Of a stretch of DNA of 64,000 nt, positions 53,572-62,262 are shown piece by piece. Below the pieces are notes generated by a model that did no database searches, was not told where the DNA came from, and saw only the letters and a program-made list of their open reading frames with translations. The position numbers were made by a program, and so were the translations under genes. This DNA is from Edwardsiella anguillarum (GTDB lineage Bacteria > Pseudomonadota > Gammaproteobacteria > Enterobacterales > Enterobacteriaceae), in NCBI RefSeq assembly GCF_008801815.1, contig NZ_VZOX01000007.1, one strand, 5' to 3'. Within the stretch, counting starts at the first letter, position 1. Each line of letters begins with the position of its first letter.

Positions 53572-54771
53572 ATGCTCAAGGTCCTGCTGCTGTTTATCAT
53601 TCTGATCGCCGGCATCGTGCTCGGCCCGATGCTGGCCGGCCATCAGGGGTATGTGCTAATCCAGACCGACGGCTACAACATCGAGACCAGCGTAACCTCG
53701 CTGGTGATCATGCTGATCCTGCTAATGCTCGTGCTGTTTGCCCTGGAGTGGCTGCTGCGGCGGCTGCTGCGCACCGGTGCCCGTACCCATGGCTGGTTTA
53801 TGGGACGTAAGCGCACCCGCGCGCGCCGCCAGACCCGCGCCGGATTGCTCAAGCTGACGGAGGGCGACTATGGCCAGGTTGAAAAGCTGCTGGCGCGCAA
53901 TGCCGATCACGCCGATCAGCCGCTGGTGAACTATCTGCTGGCGGCCGAAGCCGCACAGCAGCGCGGCGATGAGCTGCGCGCCAACCAGTATCTGGAGCGC
54001 GCCGCCGAGGTCGCCGGCAGCGATCCGCTGCCGGTCGATATCACCCGCGTACGCCTGCAGCTGGCGCGTGGGGAGAACCACGCTGCCCGCCATGGGGTGG
54101 ATGCCCTGCTCAACTATGCGCCGCGTCATCCCGAAGTCCTGCGTCTGGCAGAGCAGGCCTACCTGCGTACCGATGCCTTCGGCCCGCTGCTGGAAATCCT
54201 GCCCGCGTTGGCCAAGCAGGGACTACACAGCGATGATGATATCGAGAAGCTGCAGATCCGGGCCTATATCGGCCTGATGGTTCAGGCGATGGCCAACGGC
54301 GGCAGCGAGGGGCTGAAACAGTGGTGGAAAGCGCAGGGGCGTAAAACGCGTCATGAAACTGCGCTACAGGTCGCCTTGGCCGAACACTTGATAGAGTGTG
54401 ACGATCACGGTGCCGCTCAGCAAATCGTCGTCGACGGGCTGAAGCGCCGCTTCGATGAGCGGCTGGTGCAGCTGATGCCACGACTGAAGTCCGGTAATCC
54501 CGAACAGCTGGAGAAGCTGCTGCAACAGCAGATCCGTCAGCATGGCGCCAGCGCGCTGCTCAACAGCACCCTGGGGCAGCTGCTCATGCGCCACGGCGAG
54601 TGGCAGCTGGCGGCAGAGGCGCTGCGCGCCGCGCTCAAGCAGCGCCCGGATGCCTATGACTACGCCTGGCTCGCCGATACGCTGGACAAGCTACACCGCC
54701 CGGAGGAGGCCGCACAGATGCGGCGCGACGGCCTGCTGCTAACCCTGCACCAGGATCAGCCGACCGCCTGA
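53572..54771 (+). CDS. hemY: HemY, TPR membrane protein
   Basis: 399 residues. Two N-terminal membrane helices (LLLFIILIAGIVLGPMLAG and VIMLILLMLVLFALEWLL), then a cytoplasmic TPR-like helical array. Belongs to the HemY N-domain family, distinct from the oxidase of the same name in Bacillus. The ATG at 53572 has GGGGG at seven bases; an ATG at 53566 overlaps the hemX stop but is too close to that site. Confidence 0.92.
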   Translation: MLKVLLLFIILIAGIVLGPMLAGHQGYVLIQTDGYNIETSVTSLVIMLILLMLVLFALEWLLRRLLRTGARTHGWFMGRKRTRARRQTRAGLLKLTEGDYGQVEKLLARNADHADQPLVNYLLAAEAAQQRGDELRANQYLERAAEVAGSDPLPVDITRVRLQLARGENHAARHGVDALLNYAPRHPEVLRLAEQAYLRTDAFGPLLEILPALAKQGLHSDDDIEKLQIRAYIGLMVQAMANGGSEGLKQWWKAQGRKTRHETALQVALAEHLIECDDHGAAQQIVVDGLKRRFDERLVQLMPRLKSGNPEQLEKLLQQQIRQHGASALLNSTLGQLLMRHGEWQLAAEALRAALKQRPDAYDYAWLADTLDKLHRPEEAAQMRRDGLLLTLHQDQPTA

Positions 54772-54816
54772 CCCCTCGGCGAGTCCACGCTCAGGATAGC
54801 GCCAGCGTTATCATCC

Positions 54817-54842
54817 GGCCCGCTCACCGCGGGCCTTTTTTT
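54817..54842 (+). terminator. Rho-independent terminator after hemY
   Basis: A 7-bp stem GGCCCGC/GCGGGCC with a five-base loop is followed by seven T residues. It ends the hemCDXY operon, converging on the GlmZ terminator. Confidence 0.92.
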
Positions 54843-54845
54843 GGC

Positions 54846-55052
54846 AAAAAAAAAACACCTGCCATCAGGCAAGTGTTGAAAAAGGACAATCAGATCTTAA
54901 GACAACTGATCGGTGCCTCACTCAACGACGTGTCCGTGACATGCTGGCGCTAGGGACAGCACGATTCGGACGATAGGCACCACAAGTCGGCTCTGCATCA
55001 TTCTCAGATTTATGAAGCTTACGCAAACATAAGGGGGCGAATGAGCATCTAC
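54846..55052 (-). ncRNA. glmZ: Small regulatory RNA GlmZ
   Basis: On the minus strand the sequence begins GTAGATGCTCATTC and carries AATGATGCAGAGCC, GGTGCCTATCGTCC and CGTTGAGTGAGGCACC, all shared with E. coli GlmZ. It ends in a terminator with stem AACACTTGCC/GGCAGGTGTT and ten U. Its length, 207 nt, equals full-length E. coli GlmZ. It lies next to hemY and converges on it, as in E. coli. GlmZ base-pairs with glmS mRNA with Hfq and is cleaved by RNase E with RapZ, controlling glucosamine-6-phosphate synthesis. Confidence 0.93.
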
Positions 55053-55064
55053 GGCGCAAGTATT

Positions 55065-55080
55065 GCATAAACCATGCCAA
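55065..55080 (-). promoter_or_regulatory. Sigma-54 promoter of glmZ
   Basis: On the minus strand TTGGCATGGTTTATGC shows GG-N10-GC, the -24/-12 signature of sigma-54. The GC pair lies 12-13 bp before the expected GlmZ start at 55052-55053. A sigma-70 overlap, as found in E. coli glmZ, is not obvious. Confidence 0.82.
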
Positions 55081-55130
55081 TATTAAAACCCGCGGCCCAC
55101 CGCCCATGTCGCGGGCACACGGCGCCGAGA

Positions 55131-55212
55131 TGTCGTCTTTCGGAGACGCTAATGCGGCATTTTATTTTTTATTGTTTTAAAACATGCTACTAAACGTCTC
55201 TTTATGGCGACA
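55131..55212. promoter_or_regulatory. Two GlrR-like activator sites upstream of glmZ
   Basis: TGTC-N10-GACG (55131-55148) and CGTC-N10-GACA (55195-55212) each match the GlrR consensus TGTC-N10-GACA with one mismatch. They lie about 80-160 bp upstream of the GlmZ start, in the enhancer position for a sigma-54 promoter. Activation by the GlrK/GlrR two-component system is inferred. Confidence 0.62.
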
Positions 55213-55356
55213 CATCGCCCGGGCGCCGTCGTAAAAAAGAGACGGGTGAGGGATGAGGTTGCCTATCTGTCGCAATAAACTGCGAACGGGAAAAACGGGA
55301 ATGAGAGAAAAGTAACGCGCCAGGGAACCTGGTGGAGTTAGCGGAAACGCAGAGAC

Positions 55357-55378
55357 AAAAAAACCTCGCGATGCGAGG
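55357..55378 (-). terminator. Rho-independent terminator after the tRNA cluster
   Basis: On the minus strand CCTCGC-ATC-GCGAGG is followed by seven T. It lies nine bases downstream of tRNA-Pro. Confidence 0.92.
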
Positions 55379-55386
55379 AGATGGGG

Positions 55387-55463
55387 TGGTCGGCGAGAGA
55401 GGATTCGAACCTCCGACCCACTGGTCCCAAACCAGTTGCGCTACCAAGCTGCGCTACTCGCCG
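55387..55463 (-). tRNA. proM: tRNA-Pro (UGG)
   Basis: 77-nt cloverleaf beginning CGGCGAGTAGCGCAGCTTGG, with anticodon loop TTTGGGA (anticodon TGG), T-loop GGTTCGAATCC and encoded CCA. Near-identical to E. coli proM. Last of four tRNAs. Confidence 0.97.
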
Positions 55464-55487
55464 ATTCATTTAGTCCCAGTAGGGGTG

Positions 55488-55574
55488 TGGTGCGAAGAGA
55501 GGGACTTGAACCCTCACGTCCGTTAAGACACTAACACCTGAAGCTAGCGCGTCTACCAATTCCGCCACCTTCGC
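55488..55574 (-). tRNA. leuT: tRNA-Leu (CAG)
   Basis: 87-nt class II tRNA with a long variable arm. Begins GCGAAGGTGGCGGAATTGG; anticodon CAG in loop TTCAGGT; CCA encoded. Matches E. coli leuT in the same cluster position. Confidence 0.97.
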
Positions 55575-55588
55575 ATGCCACTTGAATC

Positions 55589-55665
55589 TGGGGTGGCTAA
55601 TGGGACTCGAACCCACGACAACTGGAATCACAATCCAGGGCTCTACCAACTGAGCTATAGCCACC
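55589..55665 (-). tRNA. hisR: tRNA-His (GUG)
   Basis: 77-nt cloverleaf with the extra 5' G (GGTGGCTATAGCTCAG) typical of tRNA-His, anticodon GTG in loop TTGTGAT, and CCA encoded. Confidence 0.97.
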
Positions 55666-55721
55666 AATGTACTTCTTAACGCGGTAATGATACCACCGCA
55701 GCTCTTGCGCCTTAAGCAATA

Positions 55722-55798
<77 letters not shown>

Positions 55799-55819
55799 TC
55801 AGCGCCGTTGCGGGGGTGG

Positions 55820-55848
55820 ATACTACGGGCTTAAGGCCATGCTGTCCA
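55820..55848 (-). promoter_or_regulatory. Promoter of the tRNA cluster
   Basis: On the minus strand TGGACA (55843-55848) and TAGTAT (55820-55825) are 17 bp apart, followed by a GC-rich discriminator as in stable RNA promoters. It lies about 15 bp before tRNA-Arg. Confidence 0.82.
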
Positions 55849-55972
55849 GCGCTTTTTTGCAGAAATATCGCGTTTGGCTACACTTTGCGCACTCTGCTGT
55901 AAAAGCACACGCTCCCGGACGCAAAACCACCGTGCGCGCCCGGCGACACGGCCTGCGCGAGGCGACAGCGCG

Positions 55973-56713
55973 CTATAGCTTCCTCGCGTAGTAGTAGGTC
56001 ACGAAACGCAGCAGCTTAACCTGGCGGCGCCAGCGCGTCGGCTGGGACAGCAGGCGATACAGCCACTCCAGACCAAAGCGCCGCCACAGAAGCGGCGCGC
56101 GACGAACCCGCCCGGTAAAGACGTCATAGGTGCCGCCAACCCCCATATACAGCGCCTGGGGATAGTAAGCCCGACAGTCGCGCATCAGGATCTCCTGGCG
56201 CGGTGAGCCCATCGCAACCGTCACGATCTGCGCCCCGCTGGCGCGAATCCGCTCAAACAGCGCATCGCGTTGTTCTGGGGAGAAATAGCCATCCTGGGCG
56301 CCGACGACATTGACCCCCCATCGGCGGCGCAACGCCGCCTCGGTCTGCGCCAGGACGTCGGGCTGGCCTCCGACCAAAAACACCGGAATGCCCAGCTCAC
56401 CGGCGCGCTGCATCAGCGCCTCCCACAGATCGGCACCGGCGATGCGGCTGACCTGTGCTCCGGGGTATTTACGCCGAATGGCGCGCACGATGCTGATGCC
56501 ATCGGCATATTTATACTCCGCCGCCGCGATCAGCGCCCGCAGCGCAGCGTCATCCTCCGCCGTCATCACCTTTTCGGCGTTAATCGCGACCAGCGTGCCT
56601 GGACGTACCGCCGTCTCCGTCAGCAGATGGCGCAGAAACTGATCGCTGTCGCGAAAGCCCCAGATATCGATACCGCGAATCGCATAATGTGGAATTGACC
56701 CGTTACTCTCCAT
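55973..56713 (-). CDS. wecG: UDP-N-acetyl-D-mannosaminuronic acid transferase WecG
   Basis: 246 residues, WecG/TagA/CpsF family glycosyltransferase. Adds ManNAcA to lipid I of ECA, making lipid II. Core motifs NAEKVMTAEDD, YKYADGISIVRAIR, FLVGGQPDVL and VAMGSPRQEILM are present. Last gene of the ECA operon; start overlaps wzyE by 11 bp. In E. coli yifK follows; here the tRNA cluster follows directly. Confidence 0.95.
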   Translation of the reverse strand: MESNGSIPHYAIRGIDIWGFRDSDQFLRHLLTETAVRPGTLVAINAEKVMTAEDDAALRALIAAAEYKYADGISIVRAIRRKYPGAQVSRIAGADLWEALMQRAGELGIPVFLVGGQPDVLAQTEAALRRRWGVNVVGAQDGYFSPEQRDALFERIRASGAQIVTVAMGSPRQEILMRDCRAYYPQALYMGVGGTYDVFTGRVRRAPLLWRRFGLEWLYRLLSQPTRWRRQVKLLRFVTYYYARKL

Positions 56714-58091
56714 CGTTTCTATCCTTGCGGGCCGGCGATCCCTCCCCGACAGAAGACGCCGCGATGGCCGCGCGCGCGCGGATCAGCCCCGCCGCATCAA
56801 ACAGCCAGTACAGCAGCTTTGCCAGCAGCAGACAGCAGCCGAAAATAATACAGAAAAACACCACGCGCGAGACAAAGGCGTCAAGCCCCTCGCGCGCCAG
56901 TACGATCATATTAAACACCGCCCCGAAGCAAAACGCCTGGATCACCGCGCCCCGGTAGCGGTTTGACGCCAAGCATCCTCGGGTATACAGCCAGTCGAAC
57001 CACTTGATAATCAGCCCCACGGCGATCGCCCCCAGCGGAATAAACGCCGCGCCGCCCATCACCACCAATGAGCCAATCAGGGTGGGGGAGATGGCCAGCC
57101 CCGAATGGTTATCGAGCACCTGCCAGGTAAAATAGTTGGCGCTATTCAGCACCAGATGCGGCCGATCCGGCCACATCCAGCCGGGGATAAAGACGTAGAA
57201 ATCGCGGGCGATCGGCGCCAGTCCCTGAAAATCTATCTGGGTATAGTGCTGCAGCAGCAGCGCCAGATTCTCCCAGGGCGAGAAGGTGTCGCGCGTCAGA
57301 TAGAGAAAGGTGTAGAAGGCCTCGTCGCCGCTTACCGCCAGGCCGTAGCGCTTGAGGGCCAGCCAGAACATGCCGACGACCCCGACGACGCCGGCCAGCG
57401 CCAGCATCCACAGGGTTATCCAGCCGCGCTGGATACCGATAAACAGGAACAGCGCGAAGGCGATGATAATGTTGGCGCGCGTCCCGCCGACGATGACGTA
57501 GGTCAACAGGCCAAAAACCACAGTGCTGACCAGAAAAAAAAGCCAGGCGGCCTGCGTCTGACGAAGAAAGTACACCACCAGCATCGCCGGAATAAAAAAG
57601 TAAAAGAAGCGCTTTAGCGCCACGCCGGAGACGCCGCTGGAGAAGATCTGGCTATAGGAGTGCAGCTTAAACAGCAAAAAGCCGTTGTTGAGGAAGAAAA
57701 TGGTTACGGTCACCAGCGCCACCAGCGCCAGCAATATCCAGGTCAGCTGCGCCTCCACCCGGTTGAGCTGCAGCCAGGCGGAGCCGCCGCTCGACGCCGA
57801 CGTTGCCGAACGCAGCCGCGTCTTGTAGGTGACGTAATAGATAGCGTAAAACGCCGTGGCCGACAGCAGGGCGTACAGCATCTCCTCCGCCGGCACCGTC
57901 GCCACGTCAAAGCGGAACACCAGCGTACAGGTCAGCGGAAAGCCGAAATAGAATGTCAGTAAAAATAGCAGTGAAAAGAATACGTTAAAATTAAAGCGAA
58001 CCCGGCGAAACTCTTTGTAGGTCAGAAACGCCACAAACAGCAGCGAGAAAAAGTACACCAGCGCCAAACCGGCAAACTGCATCAGGGTCAT
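56703..58091 (-). CDS. wzyE: ECA polymerase WzyE
   Basis: 462 residues, polytopic inner-membrane polymerase that joins ECA trisaccharide repeats in the periplasm. Long near-identities to E. coli WzyE (RRVRFNFNVFFSLLFLLTF, GVALKRFFYFFIPAMLVVYF, YGLAVSGDEAFYTFLYLTRD). Stop and start overlap neighbours: ATGA with wecF. Confidence 0.95.
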   Translation of the reverse strand: MTLMQFAGLALVYFFSLLFVAFLTYKEFRRVRFNFNVFFSLLFLLTFYFGFPLTCTLVFRFDVATVPAEEMLYALLSATAFYAIYYVTYKTRLRSATSASSGGSAWLQLNRVEAQLTWILLALVALVTVTIFFLNNGFLLFKLHSYSQIFSSGVSGVALKRFFYFFIPAMLVVYFLRQTQAAWLFFLVSTVVFGLLTYVIVGGTRANIIIAFALFLFIGIQRGWITLWMLALAGVVGVVGMFWLALKRYGLAVSGDEAFYTFLYLTRDTFSPWENLALLLQHYTQIDFQGLAPIARDFYVFIPGWMWPDRPHLVLNSANYFTWQVLDNHSGLAISPTLIGSLVVMGGAAFIPLGAIAVGLIIKWFDWLYTRGCLASNRYRGAVIQAFCFGAVFNMIVLAREGLDAFVSRVVFFCIIFGCCLLLAKLLYWLFDAAGLIRARAAIAASSVGEGSPARKDRNDGE

Positions 58092-59164
58092 GGCCGTTCT
58101 CCCAGCGCCAGCGCCTGCAGCCAGCCGTCGGTATAGTTGGGGTCGAAAAAGGCGAGCCGGCTCAGATCGCGCTGCGCCAGCTGACGCTGCGCCGCCCGCA
58201 CCGCGGCGTCATCCGGCGCGTCATCGTCAAACAGCACCGGCAGCTGTTGATCGACCATATCGCGCCAAAAGGGGTTCTGCCGACTCAATACCAGGGGGAT
58301 CCCCTGCTGTAGCAGCAGACACAGCGTGCCGATCCCCTGCTGACGTTCAAAGATAAAGTAGCCCAGATCGCAGCGGGCCAGAAGCGCCAGATAGTCGGTA
58401 AAGGCAACCTGCTGCGTCAGCAGCGTCGCATTATGGCCAAACAGGCCCTCGGCTCGCTCGCGTACCTGCGTGATATAGGCCTGGTTGTTGGCAGGATAGC
58501 CCAGCGGCACGATGACCCGCGTCTGCGCACCGAAGGTATCGTGCAGTCGCTGCAGCGCCACCAGATGGCGATTGCTGCGATCGCCGGAGTTCCCCACCAG
58601 CACCGTCAGCGCTTCCGACGTCGCTCTAGCCCGCTGATTGCACGTCAGCGCCGGATCCATCCGCGTCGGGAAATAGAGCGTCGACGTCGTCACCCGCGGA
58701 TGGCGCCGCCGATAATAGTCCAGATCGCCCAGCGTGGCGAAGACGTGCCCCACCCGCCCCTGAGCCCGGCGGCGCAGGCCGTAGTACAGCCGGTATTTCC
58801 AGCCGCGGGCCTCCTCATACAGATCGGCCCCCCACACGTGCCACAGCACCTGCTGCGGCCGCAGACGCCCGCACAGCAACGCCAGCCATAGCCAAGGATT
58901 AAACTGACCGTGCAGGAAGAAGCGCAGAGCACGATCCGCGCTGGCGCGAGCCAGCAGCGCCCGCGCCAGCGCGCGCTTGTCTGGCCAAACCTCGATATCC
59001 AGCCTGGTCAGGTCGGCGAACGGGGCGGCGTCGCGCGCCACCACCATAAAACGCCGGCGCGGCGCTGTCGCGGCGCGCTGCGACAGCACGCCGTCAAAGA
59101 AACGCAGCAGCGTCAGATTATGGTGCGGGATATCCGCTCCCAGTACGTGAATCAGTGTCGTCAT
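58088..59164 (-). CDS. wecF: TDP-Fuc4NAc:lipid II transferase WecF
   Basis: 358 residues, GT56 family. Adds Fuc4NAc to lipid II, completing the ECA repeat unit (lipid III). N-terminal MTTLIHVLGADIPHHNLT, and LWHVWGADLYEE and TLVGNSGD-like VLVGNSGDRSNRH are characteristic. ATGA overlaps on both sides (wzxE upstream, wzyE downstream). Confidence 0.94.
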   Translation of the reverse strand: MTTLIHVLGADIPHHNLTLLRFFDGVLSQRAATAPRRRFMVVARDAAPFADLTRLDIEVWPDKRALARALLARASADRALRFFLHGQFNPWLWLALLCGRLRPQQVLWHVWGADLYEEARGWKYRLYYGLRRRAQGRVGHVFATLGDLDYYRRRHPRVTTSTLYFPTRMDPALTCNQRARATSEALTVLVGNSGDRSNRHLVALQRLHDTFGAQTRVIVPLGYPANNQAYITQVRERAEGLFGHNATLLTQQVAFTDYLALLARCDLGYFIFERQQGIGTLCLLLQQGIPLVLSRQNPFWRDMVDQQLPVLFDDDAPDDAAVRAAQRQLAQRDLSRLAFFDPNYTDGWLQALALGERP

Positions 59165-60411
59165 GCGCGGTTACGATAAATCCAAAATACGCTGCCACAC
59201 AGCAGGAAATAAATAATATAGGTTGCCATATAGGCCTGAGCGGCGCCCAAGGCACCGTGCAGCGGGATCAGAATACGCGACAGTAGGGTCAGCAGGATAA
59301 ACTGGCTTATTTCGCACAGCAGGTAAAAGCGCAGCGAAGCTTTGGCGATCACCAGGTAGCCGAAGACATAGGCGCCCACCTTAAACACATCCCCCGTCAG
59401 CTGCCAGGCAAACAGGTCGCGCATGGCGCTGAATTTCCCCGACAGCAGTAGCCAAATCACCAGATCGCGCAGCAGCCAGACCGTAAAGCTGACGGCCGCC
59501 ACCGCGGGCAAAACAAAGCGCAGCGCGCGCAGGATCTCCTGCCCAACCGCCTGACGGCTGTGCAGCCCGGCCAAGGTCGGCAGCAGATAAACGCTGAACG
59601 AGGCGGTAATAAACTGCAGGTAGGCGTCGGAGATGCCGCTCACCCCTTGCCAGATCCCGACGGCCTCCCAGCCATCCAGCGCCGCCAGCTGATTACGCAT
59701 CATGACATAGGCAACCGGCATCGTCACCGCGGTCATCACCGCCATCAGGGTAAACTTCCCCAGGCTAGCGGCCAGCGGCCGATCCCAGGACGGATGAAAA
59801 TAGTGCCACGGGATATGACGCTGACGCCAAAGCACCCACAGGGCCGGCAGTGTGGCGGCCGCCGGCACCAGCGCCAGCCCGGCCAGCGCACCGCGGTAGC
59901 CGCCCAAAAAATAGCTCAGAGTATAGGCCGCCACGCCCAGCAGGCTACCGAGCGAAACCGCCAGCGCGTTGCCGCGGGCGTCGCGATACCCCTTGATCAC
60001 CGCCAGGCAGTAGTTAGCGCAGGCAATGCCCATTTGCAGCAACGCCACCAGGCGGATCACCGCCTGATAGCGATCGTGGCCAAACAGCACCACGCTGATC
60101 GGCGCGGCCCCTAGGGTAAAGATCAGCGCCAGCAGCAGGGAGAACCCCAGGATCATCGTCGATGCGGTGCCCAGCAGCGCCCGTAGCCGCTGCGGCTGCT
60201 GGCGATACTCTGCGACATACTTGGTTATACCGTTGAAAATCCCGGCGCCCGACAGCACCCCCAGGACGGTGATCACCTGACGAAAGTTGGCCGCCTGCCC
60301 CACGCCGACGGGGCCGAACGCCACGGCCAGCAGCTTGACCACCACCAGTCCGGCACCGATCTTGATCAGGGTCGAACCGGCGGTCCACAACGATGCCCGC
60401 GCCAGGGACAT
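59161..60411 (-). CDS. wzxE: ECA lipid III flippase WzxE
   Basis: 416 residues, MATE/MOP-type polysaccharide flippase with about 12 membrane helices, moving lipid III across the inner membrane. N-terminus SLARASLWTAGSTLIKIGAG and FNGITKYVAEYR are family landmarks. Start overlaps the wecE stop (TGATG at 60409-60413). Confidence 0.95.
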   Translation of the reverse strand: MSLARASLWTAGSTLIKIGAGLVVVKLLAVAFGPVGVGQAANFRQVITVLGVLSGAGIFNGITKYVAEYRQQPQRLRALLGTASTMILGFSLLLALIFTLGAAPISVVLFGHDRYQAVIRLVALLQMGIACANYCLAVIKGYRDARGNALAVSLGSLLGVAAYTLSYFLGGYRGALAGLALVPAAATLPALWVLWRQRHIPWHYFHPSWDRPLAASLGKFTLMAVMTAVTMPVAYVMMRNQLAALDGWEAVGIWQGVSGISDAYLQFITASFSVYLLPTLAGLHSRQAVGQEILRALRFVLPAVAAVSFTVWLLRDLVIWLLLSGKFSAMRDLFAWQLTGDVFKVGAYVFGYLVIAKASLRFYLLCEISQFILLTLLSRILIPLHGALGAAQAYMATYIIYFLLCGSVFWIYRNRA

Positions 60412-61541
60412 CAGTGGAAGAAACTCTGAATGCTGTTAATCACCGTCCGTTGGTTTACGTCCGGCAAATTATAAAACAGCGGAAGGCGTACCAGACGCTC
60501 GCTCTCACGCGTGGTGTAGCGATCCTCTCCGACGAAGCGGCCAAAGCGCGCCCCTGCCGGGCTGCAGTGCAGCGGGATATAGTGGAATACCGCCATAATC
60601 TCCGCCTCTTTGAGAAAGTCGATAAAGGCGCTGCGTTCGCGCATATCGCGTAGCTTGAGATAAAACATATGCGCGTTGTGCCCGCAGTGTACCGGCGTGG
60701 TCGGCAGCGCGAGGCGCCCGGCCTCGACCAGCGGCGCCAACGCCTCGTGGTACTGCCGCCACAGCTGCAGGCGCCGCTGATTGATGCGATCGGCCACCTC
60801 CAGCTGCGCCCACAGATAGGCGGCCTGCAGATCGGACATCAGGTAGCTGGAGCCGATATCACGCCAGGTATATTTATCCACCTGCCCGCGGAAAAACTGG
60901 CTGCGGTTGGTGCCCTTTTCACGGATGATCTCCGCCCGCTCGATCAGTGCCGCATCGTTTATCAGCGTCGCGCCGCCCTCGCCGCCGGCGGTGTAATTCT
61001 TGGTTTCGTGAAAGCTGTAGCAGCCGATGTGGCCGATAGTGCCCAGCGCCCGCCCTTTGTAGGTCGACATCACCCCCTGCGCGGCATCTTCGACCACATA
61101 GAGGTCGTACTGCTGCGCCAGCGCCATGATGGTATCCATCTCGCAGGCGACGCCGGCATAGTGCACCGGTACGATGGCGCGGGTTTTCTCCGTGATCGCC
61201 GCCTCGATCAGCGTCTCATCAATATTCATCGTATCGGGACGTACATCGACAAAGACAATCCGGGCGCCGCGCAGCGCGAAGGCGTTAGCCGTCGAGACAA
61301 AGGTAAAGCTCGGCATGATCACTTCGTCGCCGGGCTGAATATCCAGCAGCAGGGCCGCCATCTCCAGCGACGCCGTACAGGAGGGGGTCAACAGGACTTT
61401 GGCGCTGCCGAAGCGCTGTTCCATCCACTGCTGGCAGCGGCGGGTGAAGCCGCCGTCGCCGCACAGCTTGCCACTGGCCATCGCCGCCTGCATATAGTCG
61501 GACTCGTTGCCGGTGACCGGGGGCGCATTAAATGGGATCAT
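60411..61541 (-). CDS. wecE: dTDP-4-amino-4,6-dideoxygalactose transaminase WecE
   Basis: 376 residues, PLP-dependent DegT/DnrJ/EryC1 aminotransferase that makes dTDP-Fuc4N. The PLP lysine is K181 (HETKNYTAGGEGG), with D152 in the EDAAQG motif. Start at 61541 (MIPFNAPPVTG) matches E. coli; the open frame extends 25 codons further but overlaps wecD closely. Confidence 0.95.
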   Translation of the reverse strand: MIPFNAPPVTGNESDYMQAAMASGKLCGDGGFTRRCQQWMEQRFGSAKVLLTPSCTASLEMAALLLDIQPGDEVIMPSFTFVSTANAFALRGARIVFVDVRPDTMNIDETLIEAAITEKTRAIVPVHYAGVACEMDTIMALAQQYDLYVVEDAAQGVMSTYKGRALGTIGHIGCYSFHETKNYTAGGEGGATLINDAALIERAEIIREKGTNRSQFFRGQVDKYTWRDIGSSYLMSDLQAAYLWAQLEVADRINQRRLQLWRQYHEALAPLVEAGRLALPTTPVHCGHNAHMFYLKLRDMRERSAFIDFLKEAEIMAVFHYIPLHCSPAGARFGRFVGEDRYTTRESERLVRLPLFYNLPDVNQRTVINSIQSFFH

Positions 61542-61566
61542 TGTGTTCACCTCGATCGAGATAACG

Positions 61567-62262
61567 TTATCGGTATAGCCAATAAGCGGTAGCAGCCAGC
61601 TGCGCACCGCAACCAAGATACAAACGTTGCGCCGCCAGATTACCTATCTGGGTTGCCACGTGCAGCCGAGACAGATGCTGTGCGTGACACCACGCCTGCG
61701 CCTGCGTGACCAGGCGCCGCCCCACGCCGCAGCGGAACGATGCGCCGTCCACCGCCAGTAGCCCAATCCGGGCGCTGCCGTCCACCTGTCGCCGCAGTGT
61801 GACAAATCCCTGAGGATTGCCCTCATTATCCAGCGCCAGCAGGCAAGCGTGATCGAACGTGCCATAGACGGCCTTCTCGACCCATTCGGCATAGAAACGC
61901 GCGCTGTCCCCGTCGCGATACCAAGGGGCTCGAAAACGGCTCAGCGCAAAGGCATCGCGCGCCAGGGTGCGCAGCCACGGGCAATCCTGCGCCTGCGCCT
62001 GACGCTGGCTACCGGATGCCGGCGCGGACGATACGGGTAGGATAAAGTCGGCCTCCCCCTCCGCCAGACGGAACCCCAGCGCCTGCAGGGCATCACAGTG
62101 CGCCAGATCGCGAGCGTCCACCTTCGCCTGCAGCAGCTGATAGGCATCGCACGCCGACGCCAGCAGCGGAGGAGCCCGATCGTCAAACATCAACCGCCCG
62201 CTGCGCAGGGCAAAAAAGGCGCTCTCCCACGCCAGCGGCTCAATACTGGCGTGGACGGACAT
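61567..62262 (-). CDS. wecD: dTDP-fucosamine acetyltransferase WecD
   Basis: 231 residues, GNAT-fold N-acetyltransferase completing dTDP-Fuc4NAc. C-terminal half carries the acetyl-CoA-binding region (RIGLLAVDGASFRCGVGRRL) and the ending ATAYWLYR. The N-terminal half is more diverged than its ECA neighbours. Start at 62262 (MSVHASIEPLAWE) fits the family and overlaps the end of rffH by 23 bp. Confidence 0.92.
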   Translation of the reverse strand: MSVHASIEPLAWESAFFALRSGRLMFDDRAPPLLASACDAYQLLQAKVDARDLAHCDALQALGFRLAEGEADFILPVSSAPASGSQRQAQAQDCPWLRTLARDAFALSRFRAPWYRDGDSARFYAEWVEKAVYGTFDHACLLALDNEGNPQGFVTLRRQVDGSARIGLLAVDGASFRCGVGRRLVTQAQAWCHAQHLSRLHVATQIGNLAAQRLYLGCGAQLAATAYWLYR

